The notes under the pieces are model-generated. The model worked only from the letters and a program-made list of their open reading frames with translations, was not told the DNA's origin and ran no database searches. A program made the translations under genes and the position numbers. From an uncultured bacterium (GTDB taxonomy: Bacteria > Bacillota_I > Bacilli_A > RFN20 > CAG-826), in the NCBI GenBank assembly GCA_949285665.1, contig CASDYC010000001.1:582107-646106 (forward strand): 64,000 nt of DNA, written 5' to 3'. This document shows, in pieces, positions 52,784-62,110 of this stretch; within the stretch, counting starts at the first letter, position 1, and each line of letters begins with the position of its first letter.

Positions 52784-53598
52784 TAATTATTAACCTTCAC
52801 AGCACATGTTTCTAAAACAATTGGCTTTTCTTTGTCTTCTTTTTCAATTGAAATTCCAAGTTCATTTCCAATCCACTCATAACCTTCAGAATCAATACGA
52901 TTAATAATATTTGGTTCACCATCTAAAACGATTCTACCATTAATCATTACAACGGCTCGATTTGGTTTAATTAAATCAAATAATCTTGCATAGTGAGAAA
53001 TAACTAAAAATGAACTTCCTTTTTCTTTTTGTTCATTGATTTGTTTGCTAACAACATTAATTGCATCGACATCTAATCCAGAATCAACTTCATCAAGCAT
53101 TACAAAACTTGGATTTAAAACTTTCATTTGAAGAATTTCATTTCTCTTTTTTTCACCGCCAGAAAAATTTTCATTTAATGATCTGTTAACCATTTCAAGT
53201 GGTATTTTTAAATCTTCACAAGCTTGATTTAACAATTTATAAAACTTATAAAATGATAATTTTTCGCTACTTCTTTCATTAATTGCGGATTTTAAAAACT
53301 CGGCATTGATAACACCTGGTATCTCACAAGGATTTTGAAAACAAAGAAAAATTCCTTTTCTTGCTCGTTCATCAACACTCATTTTTAATAAATCTTCACC
53401 ATTAAAGTATATTTCACCTTTAGTAATAACATAATTTGGATTCCCCATTATTGTATTAATTAAAGTAGACTTTCCATGACCATTTGGACCAAGTAAAGCA
53501 ACCATATCTCCATCATTAATTACTAAGTTAACACCTTTTAAAATTGGCTTTTTATCAATGGTTTCAACATATAAATCTTTAATAACTAATTTCTGCAT
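52783..53598 (-). CDS. sufC: Fe-S cluster assembly ATPase SufC
   Basis: 271-residue ABC-type ATPase. Walker A LLGPNGHGKSTLINTIMG (about 34-51), signature NFSGGEKKRNEILQM and Walker B FVMLDEVDSGLD with SufC-specific wording. RBS AGAGG. First gene of the suf operon; no IscR or Fur gene lies nearby. Confidence 0.95.
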   Translation of the reverse strand: MQKLVIKDLYVETIDKKPILKGVNLVINDGDMVALLGPNGHGKSTLINTIMGNPNYVITKGEIYFNGEDLLKMSVDERARKGIFLCFQNPCEIPGVINAEFLKSAINERSSEKLSFYKFYKLLNQACEDLKIPLEMVNRSLNENFSGGEKKRNEILQMKVLNPSFVMLDEVDSGLDVDAINVVSKQINEQKEKGSSFLVISHYARLFDLIKPNRAVVMINGRIVLDGEPNIINRIDSEGYEWIGNELGISIEKEDKEKPIVLETCAVKVNN

Positions 53599-53699
53599 AC
53601 TAACCTCTAATCTTGAATATTTTATATTATTATTCTCTAATTGTTAACTTTAACGATAATTTTTATAAAACACTGGATATAAATATATAATATTTATAT

Positions 53700-53728
53700 T
53701 TGTAAAAATTATTTTAAAAGAGTAAAAT
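53700..53728 (+). promoter_or_regulatory. Promoter of the lipoprotein pair
   Basis: TTGTAA (53700-53705), 17-nt spacer, TAAAAT (53723-53728), 30 nt before the ATG at 53759, with RBS GGAGG between. Divergent from sufC. Confidence 0.7.
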
Positions 53729-53758
53729 AGTAAAGATTATTTATTGGAGGAAAACTTA

Positions 53759-55570
53759 ATGGGCAGTAAAACCAAACTATTAACAGTTACATCTATCGCC
53801 TTATTAAGTATTACATTATCTTCATGTGGAGTAACTGCCGTTGAAGATAAAGGTAATATTTTAACTTTTGGAAATGGTGAACATGTTACTGCTAATGAAT
53901 TATTAGAAAACTATCAAACTTCCCAAGTTGGTATTGAAGCTTATTATAATGCCATTAATGATGTCGTAGCTCGTTATATTATGACAAATGATTCTGAAAT
54001 TAAAAACAATGGCAGATACCAAGAATTAGTTGATAGAGCCGAAGTTCAAGTCGAAGATACAAAACAAGAAGCTGAAGATAACGCAAGAACTAACGGTACA
54101 AATTACGAAGATGAATTAGATACACTTTTATCATCTGAAGGTGTTGAAGATTTAGAGGGATTACAAACTAAATACGAAAACCAATTATTCAAAGATTATT
54201 TACAAGACAAATTCTATGATGATCATATGGATAATTTATTAACTGGCGGAAGTATTTCTGTTGGAAACGAAACAATTGAAGTTGAATCATACTTAAACGA
54301 TACACTTCCATACCACGTTAAACATATTCTTTTAAATGTTGAAGGAAGTTCTAGTGAATATGCAAGAGGAACATTAACTGCAACTCAAGCAAAAACAATT
54401 TATTCCTTAATTAGAGATTTAACTTTCTTAGGCGAAGGTGATAATTTTGGAACTTTAGCAAAAACTTATTCTCAAGATACTGGTTCAGCATCCACTTATG
54501 GCGACTTAGGAATTATGTCTAAAAACACAAGTTATGTTAATGAATTTAAATTAGGTATTTATACTTATGATTCATTATTTAACACATCAATAAGTGATGA
54601 AGAAAAAGCAAAACTTGAATTAACCACTGCTGAAGATTTAAGCGATGAAAAAGAATTCTTATCACAAGAAAATCAAGGTATTTCATTTATTCCTTATGAA
54701 GCAGCTCAAATTTTAAATGAATATGCTGAAGATGAAAAAGATGATTCTGGTGAATTAGTTAATGGTGGAAATACCGCATATTACCCAAGAAACATTATTT
54801 TCAATCAATATTTCAATAGACATGAAATCTCATTTATTACTCCAGAAAAAGTTGATGGTGGTAATTTAGATGGATTAACTGAAACTGATGGTCTTTTCTA
54901 TATCAATAACCAAAAAACTTCATTTAAGAGAATTAATTTTGGTCAAGGAATTGGTGAAAAAGTTGTTCTTTGTGATGAACAAGGAATTCCAGTAATGGTT
55001 ACAAGAGCCGGAACATCAAGTTCAAGTTCAACTGAAGAAGGCTCATCTGGTTATGAAGGAATTCACTTCATCGTTGTTCAAAGAAGTGCTCTTGATCCAA
55101 AAGGCATCAACGATACAACTCTTGAAGAATACTATTCAACTGAAATGCCAGATGCAAATGGTTTAATTAATGGAAAAGTTGTTTATGTTAATGCTTTTGT
55201 TGATGATAGATCTGTCTATCAACAAAGAATTAATACACTTGAAGATGATATTAAACAAGCTGATCCATCAATTAGTAGAAAAATCAATCAATACTGGTTC
55301 ATTAGATCTGGTGCAAAGATTGTAAATGAAACAGTCGCAAATAAAATTGATCAATACATTATTGCTAACGAAGTTGGTAATAAGATTAATGATGAAATTG
55401 AATACTATGATACATGGAATACTTATTACAACATGTTAAATAGACAAATTAACGAAAGAAGAAGATTGGTTCCAATGACTTGCTATGTTAACTTTAGAAA
55501 CGCTTCTAACTTAGACGGTGATGGCGATTTATTTGGAAAAGGAGGAGAATGTTATTATGTTCAAGCATAA
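53759..55570 (+). CDS. PrsA-like foldase lipoprotein with degenerate parvulin domain
   Basis: 603-residue lipoprotein: lipobox LSSC with Cys23. A region near 185-285 follows the parvulin pattern (YHVKHILLNVEG, NFGTLAKTYSQDTGSAS, YGDLGIMSKN, VNEFKLGI) but with a long insert. NIIFNQYFNRHEISFI near 345 continues the PrsA-like look. It is about twice the length of PrsA. It is predicted to fold exported proteins at the membrane. Start at ATG 53759 with RBS GGAGG; the longer TTG-started reading from 53744 would translate the RBS itself. The codons use C at the third position more than neighbours, which hints at high expression. Confidence 0.75.
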   Translation: MGSKTKLLTVTSIALLSITLSSCGVTAVEDKGNILTFGNGEHVTANELLENYQTSQVGIEAYYNAINDVVARYIMTNDSEIKNNGRYQELVDRAEVQVEDTKQEAEDNARTNGTNYEDELDTLLSSEGVEDLEGLQTKYENQLFKDYLQDKFYDDHMDNLLTGGSISVGNETIEVESYLNDTLPYHVKHILLNVEGSSSEYARGTLTATQAKTIYSLIRDLTFLGEGDNFGTLAKTYSQDTGSASTYGDLGIMSKNTSYVNEFKLGIYTYDSLFNTSISDEEKAKLELTTAEDLSDEKEFLSQENQGISFIPYEAAQILNEYAEDEKDDSGELVNGGNTAYYPRNIIFNQYFNRHEISFITPEKVDGGNLDGLTETDGLFYINNQKTSFKRINFGQGIGEKVVLCDEQGIPVMVTRAGTSSSSSTEEGSSGYEGIHFIVVQRSALDPKGINDTTLEEYYSTEMPDANGLINGKVVYVNAFVDDRSVYQQRINTLEDDIKQADPSISRKINQYWFIRSGAKIVNETVANKIDQYIIANEVGNKINDEIEYYDTWNTYYNMLNRQINERRRLVPMTCYVNFRNASNLDGDGDLFGKGGECYYVQA

Positions 55571-57350
55571 AAAATTATTACTCATTGCTTCTTGTGCACT
55601 TTTATTAACATCTTGTGGTGAAATTATCGCTACACCAGACGGTTATGATAATAACAAACTTGTTTCTAACATTGGCGAAGATGATAAAAACAACATGGAA
55701 AAAATCATTTATGATGCTTTACATGATTCTGCTGATGCAAATTCAATTGTAGTTGATATCGTATTTAATAAAATCTTTGATTATACATTTGGTACATATC
55801 AAGAAATTGAAAAAGCTGTTAGTTCTAATTCATTTAATGAAATTGTAAATAAATATTCTGTTTATCAAGATAAAAATAGAACTGATGGTCAAAACGCTTC
55901 TACTCTTGAAATTGCAAGGGTTAAAAGAGTTTATAATAGAATGCAACAAGAAATTTCCGATACATTATGGGAAAATATCTCAAGCACAAATTATCAAAAT
56001 AGCGATGGATTATTCGATGAAAGATTATTCGCTTTAAATGTTTATCAAAGCTTATATTCTTTAGATCCAACTACTAGTGGTACTACTTGGGATGAATTCA
56101 CAAGTAAAAATTCATTCTATGAACCTATCTTATTATTGCCTGATACAAAATTATTTGATCCAGAAACATTAACATGGTCAGATCAAAATATTATCCATAT
56201 TCAAAATACAAATAAATTAGCAGATCAAAATGATTATGGATACTATAAAGAATACATTGAAAAAGAAATTTTATCCGATGTTAAACAACATATTTTAACT
56301 GAAGATTATCTTTATAATAATGAATATCAAACATTAGGTACAAGATACGCAAGACAAATCGAATATGTAGCAATTGCTGATAATACAAATTATCCTGGTG
56401 CTGCAAGAAAATTATGCACTACATTTATTGATAACAATATCTTAAATGCAACTGATCCTTCAAAAGCTGATTTATCAATCTTAGCTAATGCTTGGAAAGG
56501 TTACGATTTAGGCGAAGAAGAAAAAGCTTTACTTGAAGCATCTGGCTTAACATATCAAGAATTAGCTATTGATGAATTAAATGATTCAGAATATGTTAAT
56601 TTCCAAGGATTAAATGAAGATGAAAGAGATTCATTTATTGAAAAATATGCCGTTCCTTCTAAAGAAGAACCTTCAAAGAAGGTAATTGCTTTCTATCAAG
56701 GGACTGATTATGCAGATTTAGCTTTAGACTTTAATAAGATTAAAGATAATATTGCATTAACTGATACTTCTATTGAATCTGATTTTTCTGGAAGTAATAT
56801 GCATTCATATTACAATGGTTTTGAAGATAAGATTCAAGAAATTGAAAAATCAGATTACACAACTGATGGTTGGGGAATTAAAAACGAATCATTCTCATCA
56901 TTATCTGGTATTGCTGATTATGGCGACAGATTATGGAACATTCAAGTTGCTAATGGTTTAATTGAAGAAAACGGCAACAATTATGTTTATAAAACAACAA
57001 TTGGAAACGAAGATTTCTTCTATTTATTACCAAAAACATTACCACAAGGTGAATCTTATCCTTTCTTATATTATAATAGCGGCACATATTATATAGTCCA
57101 AGTTAAAGAAGCTGCTTCTACAACAAGACTTTCAACAGCCGATATTGAAGGTAGCTATACAAACCTTGAAAATGACGGTGGCTTAAAAGCTGAAAATGTT
57201 GCATATGAAATTTGTAATATCTTAGCTAATAATACAACAAATCAAGCAAATGCTCTTGAATATTTCTTAGAAAAGGCTGATTTAATTTATAACGATGATT
57301 CAATCTTGAGTTATTTTAAAACAACATATCCAAATTTATTTGAGGACTAA
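55557..57350 (+). CDS. Large lipoprotein of unknown function
   Basis: 597-residue lipoprotein with lipobox LTSC (Cys20). The mature part is hydrophilic and rich in Asn, Asp, Tyr and Glu with no membrane helix; I recognise no domain. It starts inside the end of the PrsA-like gene (14-nt overlap) behind RBS AAGGAGGAG and ends at a strong terminator, so the two are one operon and probably act together at the cell surface. A partner or client-binding factor for the foldase is a guess. Size similarity suggests a distant paralogue. Confidence 0.65.
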   Translation: MFKHKKLLLIASCALLLTSCGEIIATPDGYDNNKLVSNIGEDDKNNMEKIIYDALHDSADANSIVVDIVFNKIFDYTFGTYQEIEKAVSSNSFNEIVNKYSVYQDKNRTDGQNASTLEIARVKRVYNRMQQEISDTLWENISSTNYQNSDGLFDERLFALNVYQSLYSLDPTTSGTTWDEFTSKNSFYEPILLLPDTKLFDPETLTWSDQNIIHIQNTNKLADQNDYGYYKEYIEKEILSDVKQHILTEDYLYNNEYQTLGTRYARQIEYVAIADNTNYPGAARKLCTTFIDNNILNATDPSKADLSILANAWKGYDLGEEEKALLEASGLTYQELAIDELNDSEYVNFQGLNEDERDSFIEKYAVPSKEEPSKKVIAFYQGTDYADLALDFNKIKDNIALTDTSIESDFSGSNMHSYYNGFEDKIQEIEKSDYTTDGWGIKNESFSSLSGIADYGDRLWNIQVANGLIEENGNNYVYKTTIGNEDFFYLLPKTLPQGESYPFLYYNSGTYYIVQVKEAASTTRLSTADIEGSYTNLENDGGLKAENVAYEICNILANNTTNQANALEYFLEKADLIYNDDSILSYFKTTYPNLFED

Positions 57351-57382
57351 TAATACAACAATATAAAATTGTGTTAAAATAT

Positions 57383-57408
57383 AGGCAGTGAAAACTGCCT
57401 TTTATTTT
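57383..57408 (+). terminator. Terminator after the lipoprotein operon
   Basis: AGGCAGT GAAA ACTGCCT hairpin (57383-57400) followed by TTTATTTTT, 18 nt before the hit RBS. Confidence 0.85.
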
Positions 57409-57425
57409 TGAAATTAGGAGGGTTT

Positions 57426-57857
57426 ATGGATAATTGTATTTTTTGTAAAATTGCAAACCACATCATTCCATCTTCAATTGTTTATGAAGATGATTATGTA
57501 ATGGCATTTTTAGACACATCACAAGTAACAAAAGGTCATACATTAGTTATTCCAAAAAAACATTATGATAATTTTCTTTCTACTCCTCATGATATCGTTT
57601 CAAGAGTTATGATCGTCGCTCAAAGAATTGGCCAAATCTTTATAAAAGAATTCAAAGCCAAAGGTGTCAATATTTTAACTAACTGTTATGAGGCCGCTGG
57701 ACAAAGCGTCATGCACTTCCATGTCCATGTTATTCCACGATATATTGCAAGTGATGGATTTAGATTAGAATTCAAAAAGAACGATGAATTAAAATCACTT
57801 AATTTACCAGCTATTGCAAATCAAATTAAAGAAAATTTGGATCACGATAAAGATTAA
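57426..57857 (+). CDS. hit: HIT-family nucleotide-binding protein
   Basis: 143-residue histidine triad hydrolase. N-terminal CIFCKIANHIIPSSIVYEDD, central TKGHTLVIPKKHYDNF, and the triad QSVMHFHVHVIPRY. Likely acts on AMP-linked small molecules. RBS AGGAGGGTTT before ATG 57426. Its stop overlaps the convergent yhaM stop inside a perfect palindrome. Confidence 0.93.
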   Translation: MDNCIFCKIANHIIPSSIVYEDDYVMAFLDTSQVTKGHTLVIPKKHYDNFLSTPHDIVSRVMIVAQRIGQIFIKEFKAKGVNILTNCYEAAGQSVMHFHVHVIPRYIASDGFRLEFKKNDELKSLNLPAIANQIKENLDHDKD

Positions 57858-57865
57858 TCTTTATC
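57846..57865. repeat. 20-bp palindrome containing both convergent stop codons
   Basis: GATAAAGATT AATCTTTATC. Because it is symmetric, the HIT protein and YhaM both end in the residues D-K-D. It may serve as a weak bidirectional end signal. Confidence 0.6.
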
Positions 57866-58792
57866 ATCTTTTGGATTAAATAAAATTCGATCATCAAGGG
57901 CGAAAATTCTACTAGAATATTCGCCTTTTTCTACGGTTTTTAATACTTCAGTACATAATTCCATTTTAGCATCCATATCATCAATCATTGATAATAATAA
58001 TGCTTCTTTTGTCATTGGTAAGATTGGAGATCCAAATTCTAACTTACCATGATGAGACAAAATCATGTGTTCTAATAAAGTTGCTTTATCTTTATTTATA
58101 TTTAATTTTTCTGCATATTGTCTAACAATCGAAAATCCAATTGAAATATGTCCTAAAAGTTTTCCTTCATCAGTATATTTTGTCAATATAGGATCATTAA
58201 ATTCAATAATTTTACCTAAATCATGTAATAAAGCACCAGCTAATAATAAATCATGATTTAGATTTTTATAATGATCACATAAAAATTCAGAAATTTGAGC
58301 CATTGAAATTGTATGAGTCATTAATCCTCTTTCGTAATTATGATGATTTCTAACGGCGGCTGGGAAAAAGAAAAGTTTGTCATGATAATCTTCATAAATT
58401 TTAGAAACTATTAAATAATAATCCGCATCTTTAATCGTATCTAATAATCGATTAAATTCTTTTTCTAGTTCTAATTTTGAATAACTAGATTGAGGAATAA
58501 AATCTTCTAAATTAGCATTTTGTGGCAAAACTAAAAAACAATCTTGGATTTTTGCTTGCAAAACGCCCTTATATTTATTAATTTCTCCATTTATTGAAAC
58601 TATATTACCTTCTTTTAATGTATCTAAATCTTGGTTCTCAACAGTCCATTTTTTGGCTTCAATCTTACCAGTTTTATCTTGTAAAATAACTGATAAATAT
58701 TTACTACCACTAACAGTTGTTTGAAGTGTGCAACTAATTACTAAAAATTCATTTCTTTCTAAAATATCACCATCAACAAAATCTTTAATCAT
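57854..58792 (-). CDS. yhaM: 3'-5' exoribonuclease YhaM
   Basis: 312 residues: an OB-fold (about 15-85, SGKYLSVILQDKTGKIEAKK) then an HD domain (HHNYERGLMTHTISMAQI, LLAGALLHDLGKIIEF, LEHMILSHHGKLEFGSPI). It degrades RNA from the 3' end in Bacillota. RBS AGCGAGGT, the same form as hup and fhs. Confidence 0.93.
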   Translation of the reverse strand: MIKDFVDGDILERNEFLVISCTLQTTVSGSKYLSVILQDKTGKIEAKKWTVENQDLDTLKEGNIVSINGEINKYKGVLQAKIQDCFLVLPQNANLEDFIPQSSYSKLELEKEFNRLLDTIKDADYYLIVSKIYEDYHDKLFFFPAAVRNHHNYERGLMTHTISMAQISEFLCDHYKNLNHDLLLAGALLHDLGKIIEFNDPILTKYTDEGKLLGHISIGFSIVRQYAEKLNINKDKATLLEHMILSHHGKLEFGSPILPMTKEALLLSMIDDMDAKMELCTEVLKTVEKGEYSSRIFALDDRILFNPKDDKD

Positions 58793-58825
58793 AATAACCT
58801 CGCTTTTATTACCAATAAAATAATA

Positions 58826-59206
58826 TCATAAAACTTTTAAAATATTTACTTTTGTAAACCCATTATATATTAATTTATTATAAATTTTTGAATATTTCTT
58901 ATCATATTCATATTTTTTATACTTTGCAAAAAGAATTGGAATAATGTCATCAATTACTTCTTTTTCCATACTATAAGTATATAAATCATAACCCTCCTTA
59001 ATATGTTTATCTTTTAGCATTTTATTAAATCGATAAATTCCATAATGTCTTTTTTGACAAAGAGATAATAATTTTGATAAATACAAATCATCATTAAAAT
59101 AATTTTTATTTTTAAATGACTTTATTACAATTTGACTAGTATTATAATCAAATCTTTCATTTACTTTAAAGAAAGCATAATCAGAATGAACACTTCCTCT
59201 TGCCAA
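58826..59206 (-). CDS. recX: RecX-family regulator, start uncertain
   Basis: RecX controls RecA filaments. Family features: YFNDDLYLSKLLSLCQKRHY followed by GIYRFNKMLKDKHI, and the C-terminal KIYNKLIYNGFTKVNILKVL. Counted from the TTG at 59204-59206 the protein is only 126 residues and lacks the first RecX repeat. However, the frame stays open upstream with family-like sequence (DLIKAKSYLKKLLARGSVHS) into the end of the glycosyltransferase gene, with no ATG, GTG or TTG. A Shine-Dalgarno (GAGGTGG) precedes ATA codons at 59264-59269. The true start is probably there, on an unusual codon, giving about 147 residues. Confidence 0.7.
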   Translation of the reverse strand: MARGSVHSDYAFFKVNERFDYNTSQIVIKSFKNKNYFNDDLYLSKLLSLCQKRHYGIYRFNKMLKDKHIKEGYDLYTYSMEKEVIDDIIPILFAKYKKYEYDKKYSKIYNKLIYNGFTKVNILKVL

Positions 59207-59240
59207 TAATTTTTTTAAATAGCTTTTTGCTTTAATTAGA

Positions 59241-60416
59241 TCACCAGACTTTTTTAATTGCTTTATTATAAACCACCTCGACTTTCCTATAGAACGTTTC
59301 TAATCCCCATTTATTTAATGACTCTAAAGCATTAAATACCACCTCACTATAGTAAGTCGTAGTAAAATCTAAAATTTTCCCTAATTTTTTACAAAATTCT
59401 TCACTATTTTCATAAAAGTAGCCGTTATAACCATTTTGAATAAGTTCAAATAAATTAATATCTGATTTAACTAATAATATTTTTTTACTAGCCATCGCTT
59501 CTAAAAATGTAAGACCTTGAGTTTCACTAACACTAGCCGATACAAAAACATCACCTAAAGAATAATAAAACGGACTATCTTCGTATAATACTTTTCCAAC
59601 AAATCTTACCTTATTACTAATTCCAAGATCAGAGGCATGTTTTTCATATTTTTTTCTTAATGGACCATCTCCAACAAATATAAAATAAACATCATCTCTT
59701 TTTGAATAATCTAAAAAATCCTTAAAATGATCTAGCAAAACCTCAATATTTTTTTCTTCTGCTAATCTACCAAGATATAAAACAATTTTTGAATCAGCCG
59801 GAATATTTATTGATTTAAGATATTCATTTTTCTTATTAATATCTAATTTATAATTTAAAAACATATCTAAATCAATCCCAGTTGGAATTACATTAATATA
59901 TTTATTAATACCAATTCTTCTGGCATAATCTTTACACTTATAACTTGGAACAATTAATTCATCACATCTATTTGAAATATTTCTAAAATAATCTCTTACA
60001 AACCATTTTGCAAAACGATCAATTTTGCCCTTTGTGGCATAATACGTATAATCTTCATACATTGTGTGATAAGTATAAACGCTTGAACATTTTAATTGTT
60101 TTTGAACAATCCAACCAAATTGACCAATTGAAAAGTCATGATTGATATGAACTAAATCAATCTTTTGCTCTTTTAAAAATTTAACCACTTTTCTAGAATA
60201 TGCTCTTGCAAAAATATAGCCATAAAATTTTTTTAATTTAATTCCTGGGACTCTAAAAATATCCCCTTCTTTCATTAAATGTTTAGTATAAGGATTTGTT
60301 GTAATTACAAATACATTATGACCATGCTCTTTTAAAACTCTATATAACATTGAAACACTGGTTGCAACACCGTTAATTTCAGGTGGAAAAGTATCGGAAA
60401 ATATTGCAATATTCAT
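59241..60416 (-). CDS. Family 4 glycosyltransferase, probable diacylglycerol glucosyltransferase
   Basis: 391-residue GT-B enzyme: IAIFSDTFPPEINGVATSV (residues 3-21), HTMYEDYTYYATKG, PTGIDLDMF, LYLGRLAEEKNIEVLL and VSASVSETQGLTFLEAMASK. It resembles the 1,2-diacylglycerol 3-glucosyltransferases that make glycolipids and lipoteichoic-acid anchors. Start at ATG 60414-60416, RBS AAGGAG, overlapping nothing; a start seven codons earlier would run into the flippase-like gene. Its coupling to that membrane protein suggests a shared glycolipid pathway. Confidence 0.85.
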   Translation of the reverse strand: MNIAIFSDTFPPEINGVATSVSMLYRVLKEHGHNVFVITTNPYTKHLMKEGDIFRVPGIKLKKFYGYIFARAYSRKVVKFLKEQKIDLVHINHDFSIGQFGWIVQKQLKCSSVYTYHTMYEDYTYYATKGKIDRFAKWFVRDYFRNISNRCDELIVPSYKCKDYARRIGINKYINVIPTGIDLDMFLNYKLDINKKNEYLKSINIPADSKIVLYLGRLAEEKNIEVLLDHFKDFLDYSKRDDVYFIFVGDGPLRKKYEKHASDLGISNKVRFVGKVLYEDSPFYYSLGDVFVSASVSETQGLTFLEAMASKKILLVKSDINLFELIQNGYNGYFYENSEEFCKKLGKILDFTTTYYSEVVFNALESLNKWGLETFYRKVEVVYNKAIKKVW

Positions 60417-60417
60417 A

Positions 60418-62019
60418 TCACTTATTCTCCTTTTCATTATTATTACTTAAATCAATCGATTCTTTATTATTAATATTATCATTGATTTTAGCTTCATTTG
60501 ATGAAGATTTTTTATTTTTATTTGATTTATTTTTACTAAAACTAGATACTTTTTTCTTAACTTTTGTAATTAATCTAGTCTGATATAACGTGTTATAAGT
60601 TAATTTTCTTTCATCAATTGTTTGAATTTGAAGCGTAAGATATGTAACAGAATTATTTTCAACATTTTCAACTTCATCTTTACTAGGACTGCCTCTATAA
60701 AAGGCGCTAATAATCCCTGAAATTAAAAGAGGGATATGGAAAGTGATCGTTCTCCATAAAATTTGAGCAGTTGATAACATTCCTGGAACCATATCACCAT
60801 TACCGGTCACTTGATAACCACTAATAAAAAATTGATAATAAAAATATTCACTAATTCCGGCTCCTCCTGGAATTGGAATTAATTCTGTAATTAGTTTATG
60901 AATACTGGTTAAAGTAATTGTATCAAATACATCATAATTATAACTGACATTTTCTGCCACAACATCGCCAATAACCGCAATATTTAAAAAATAAGGCATA
61001 ACATATCTTAAAGCTAGACTTACAAAATTTAATATAATTATAAGAATTAAAAATCTTGGATTTGCAAATAAGTTTTTTAATTCAATTTTAAATGAATCGA
61101 CTTGAACGGATAATTTTCTTCTAGAACGTTCTGGATCTTTTAAAATATGAATACGATGTAAAAAATTAACACCTTTATTTAAAATTAAATTATGAAATCC
61201 TTTCCAATATGCCATTATAACAACAATCCCAACCGAGAAAAATTCAACAATAAATCCTAAAACAATTAAAATTACCAGTGGAAATGAAATCGAATTTTCT
61301 CCAATTCCAATACTAAAAGCTGGGGCTGTGTAAATAAATTGTAAATTTGGATCAACACTTGTATAAATAATTGAAAAAGTTGCAAATAAAATTAAAACCG
61401 CTTGATAAACAATAAAATTCATAACCAAACAAGAAATTGCATTTGAAATTGGAATTCCTTGCTTTTTATATGTATAAGCTTGCATAATTTGACCACCAGT
61501 TTGAGCTGGAGTAATTGAATTATAAAAAAATCCAATGGCATCATTTGCCATACCTTGATTGAAGTAATATCTTTTTTTGTAACGTCTTGCAAATAAATAC
61601 AAAATCAATGAATTTATTATAAAAATTCCAACAAAACATAATACTCCATAAACAAAATAATCATATTTTAAGTTAATAAAAGAACTAATTACATCATCAA
61701 AATTATTTGCTAAAGAAAAATATAAAGCAACAATTGTGAGAGCTAAAATAATACCAACATAAATCGCATATTTTCCTAATTTAAAACTCTTTTTCTTTTT
61801 TTGAGGCTGTTCAATTTTGCTTCCTTCTGTTATATTTTTCTCATTTTCTTCATTTATTGTTTCATTTTTATTAGGATTTGAATCATTTTTTAAATTTAAA
61901 TCATCTTCTTTAAGGCTAGCATTTTGTTTTTCAAAAGACTTTAAAGTAATTTTTGAAGAATTACTTTTACTACTCTTTTTATTCTGAATTTGATCTAAAT
62001 TATTTTTTTCTTTATTCAT
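60418..62019 (-). CDS. Flippase-like membrane protein (UPF0104/MprF N-domain family)
   Basis: 533 residues: a hydrophilic N-terminal 90 residues rich in Lys, Asn and Glu, about eight membrane helices (90-430) and a Lys/Ser/Asn-rich tail of about 80. Core motifs GFFYNSITPAQTGGQIMQAY and TELIPIPGGAGISEYFYYQF are typical of the lysylphosphatidylglycerol-synthase flippase domain (AglD/UPF0104). It lacks the synthase domain. It is likely to flip a lipid or glycolipid; pairing with the downstream glycosyltransferase supports this. Confidence 0.85.
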   Translation of the reverse strand: MNKEKNNLDQIQNKKSSKSNSSKITLKSFEKQNASLKEDDLNLKNDSNPNKNETINEENEKNITEGSKIEQPQKKKKSFKLGKYAIYVGIILALTIVALYFSLANNFDDVISSFINLKYDYFVYGVLCFVGIFIINSLILYLFARRYKKRYYFNQGMANDAIGFFYNSITPAQTGGQIMQAYTYKKQGIPISNAISCLVMNFIVYQAVLILFATFSIIYTSVDPNLQFIYTAPAFSIGIGENSISFPLVILIVLGFIVEFFSVGIVVIMAYWKGFHNLILNKGVNFLHRIHILKDPERSRRKLSVQVDSFKIELKNLFANPRFLILIIILNFVSLALRYVMPYFLNIAVIGDVVAENVSYNYDVFDTITLTSIHKLITELIPIPGGAGISEYFYYQFFISGYQVTGNGDMVPGMLSTAQILWRTITFHIPLLISGIISAFYRGSPSKDEVENVENNSVTYLTLQIQTIDERKLTYNTLYQTRLITKVKKKVSSFSKNKSNKNKKSSSNEAKINDNINNKESIDLSNNNEKENK

Positions 62020-62073
62020 GTTAAATATTTTAACATTTAAAATACTTAATAATAAAAATAAATTATCAACACA

Positions 62074-62101
62074 TTGAAAAATTAATATTTTTAAATAAAA
62101 T
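62074..62101 (+). promoter_or_regulatory. Promoter of the ABC exporter, leaderless type
   Basis: TTGAAA (62074-62079), 16-nt spacer, TAAAAT (62096-62101), then 9 nt to the ATG at 62111; no RBS. Confidence 0.55.
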
Positions 62102-62110
62102 ATTAAACAT

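Noticed and set aside
59330-59366. TACGACTTA followed by GAGGTGGTATT inside the glycosyltransferase, similar to the recA/ABC leader hairpin
   Set aside because: It is within coding sequence, the loop differs and the 6-bp stem is lost. Probably coincidence.
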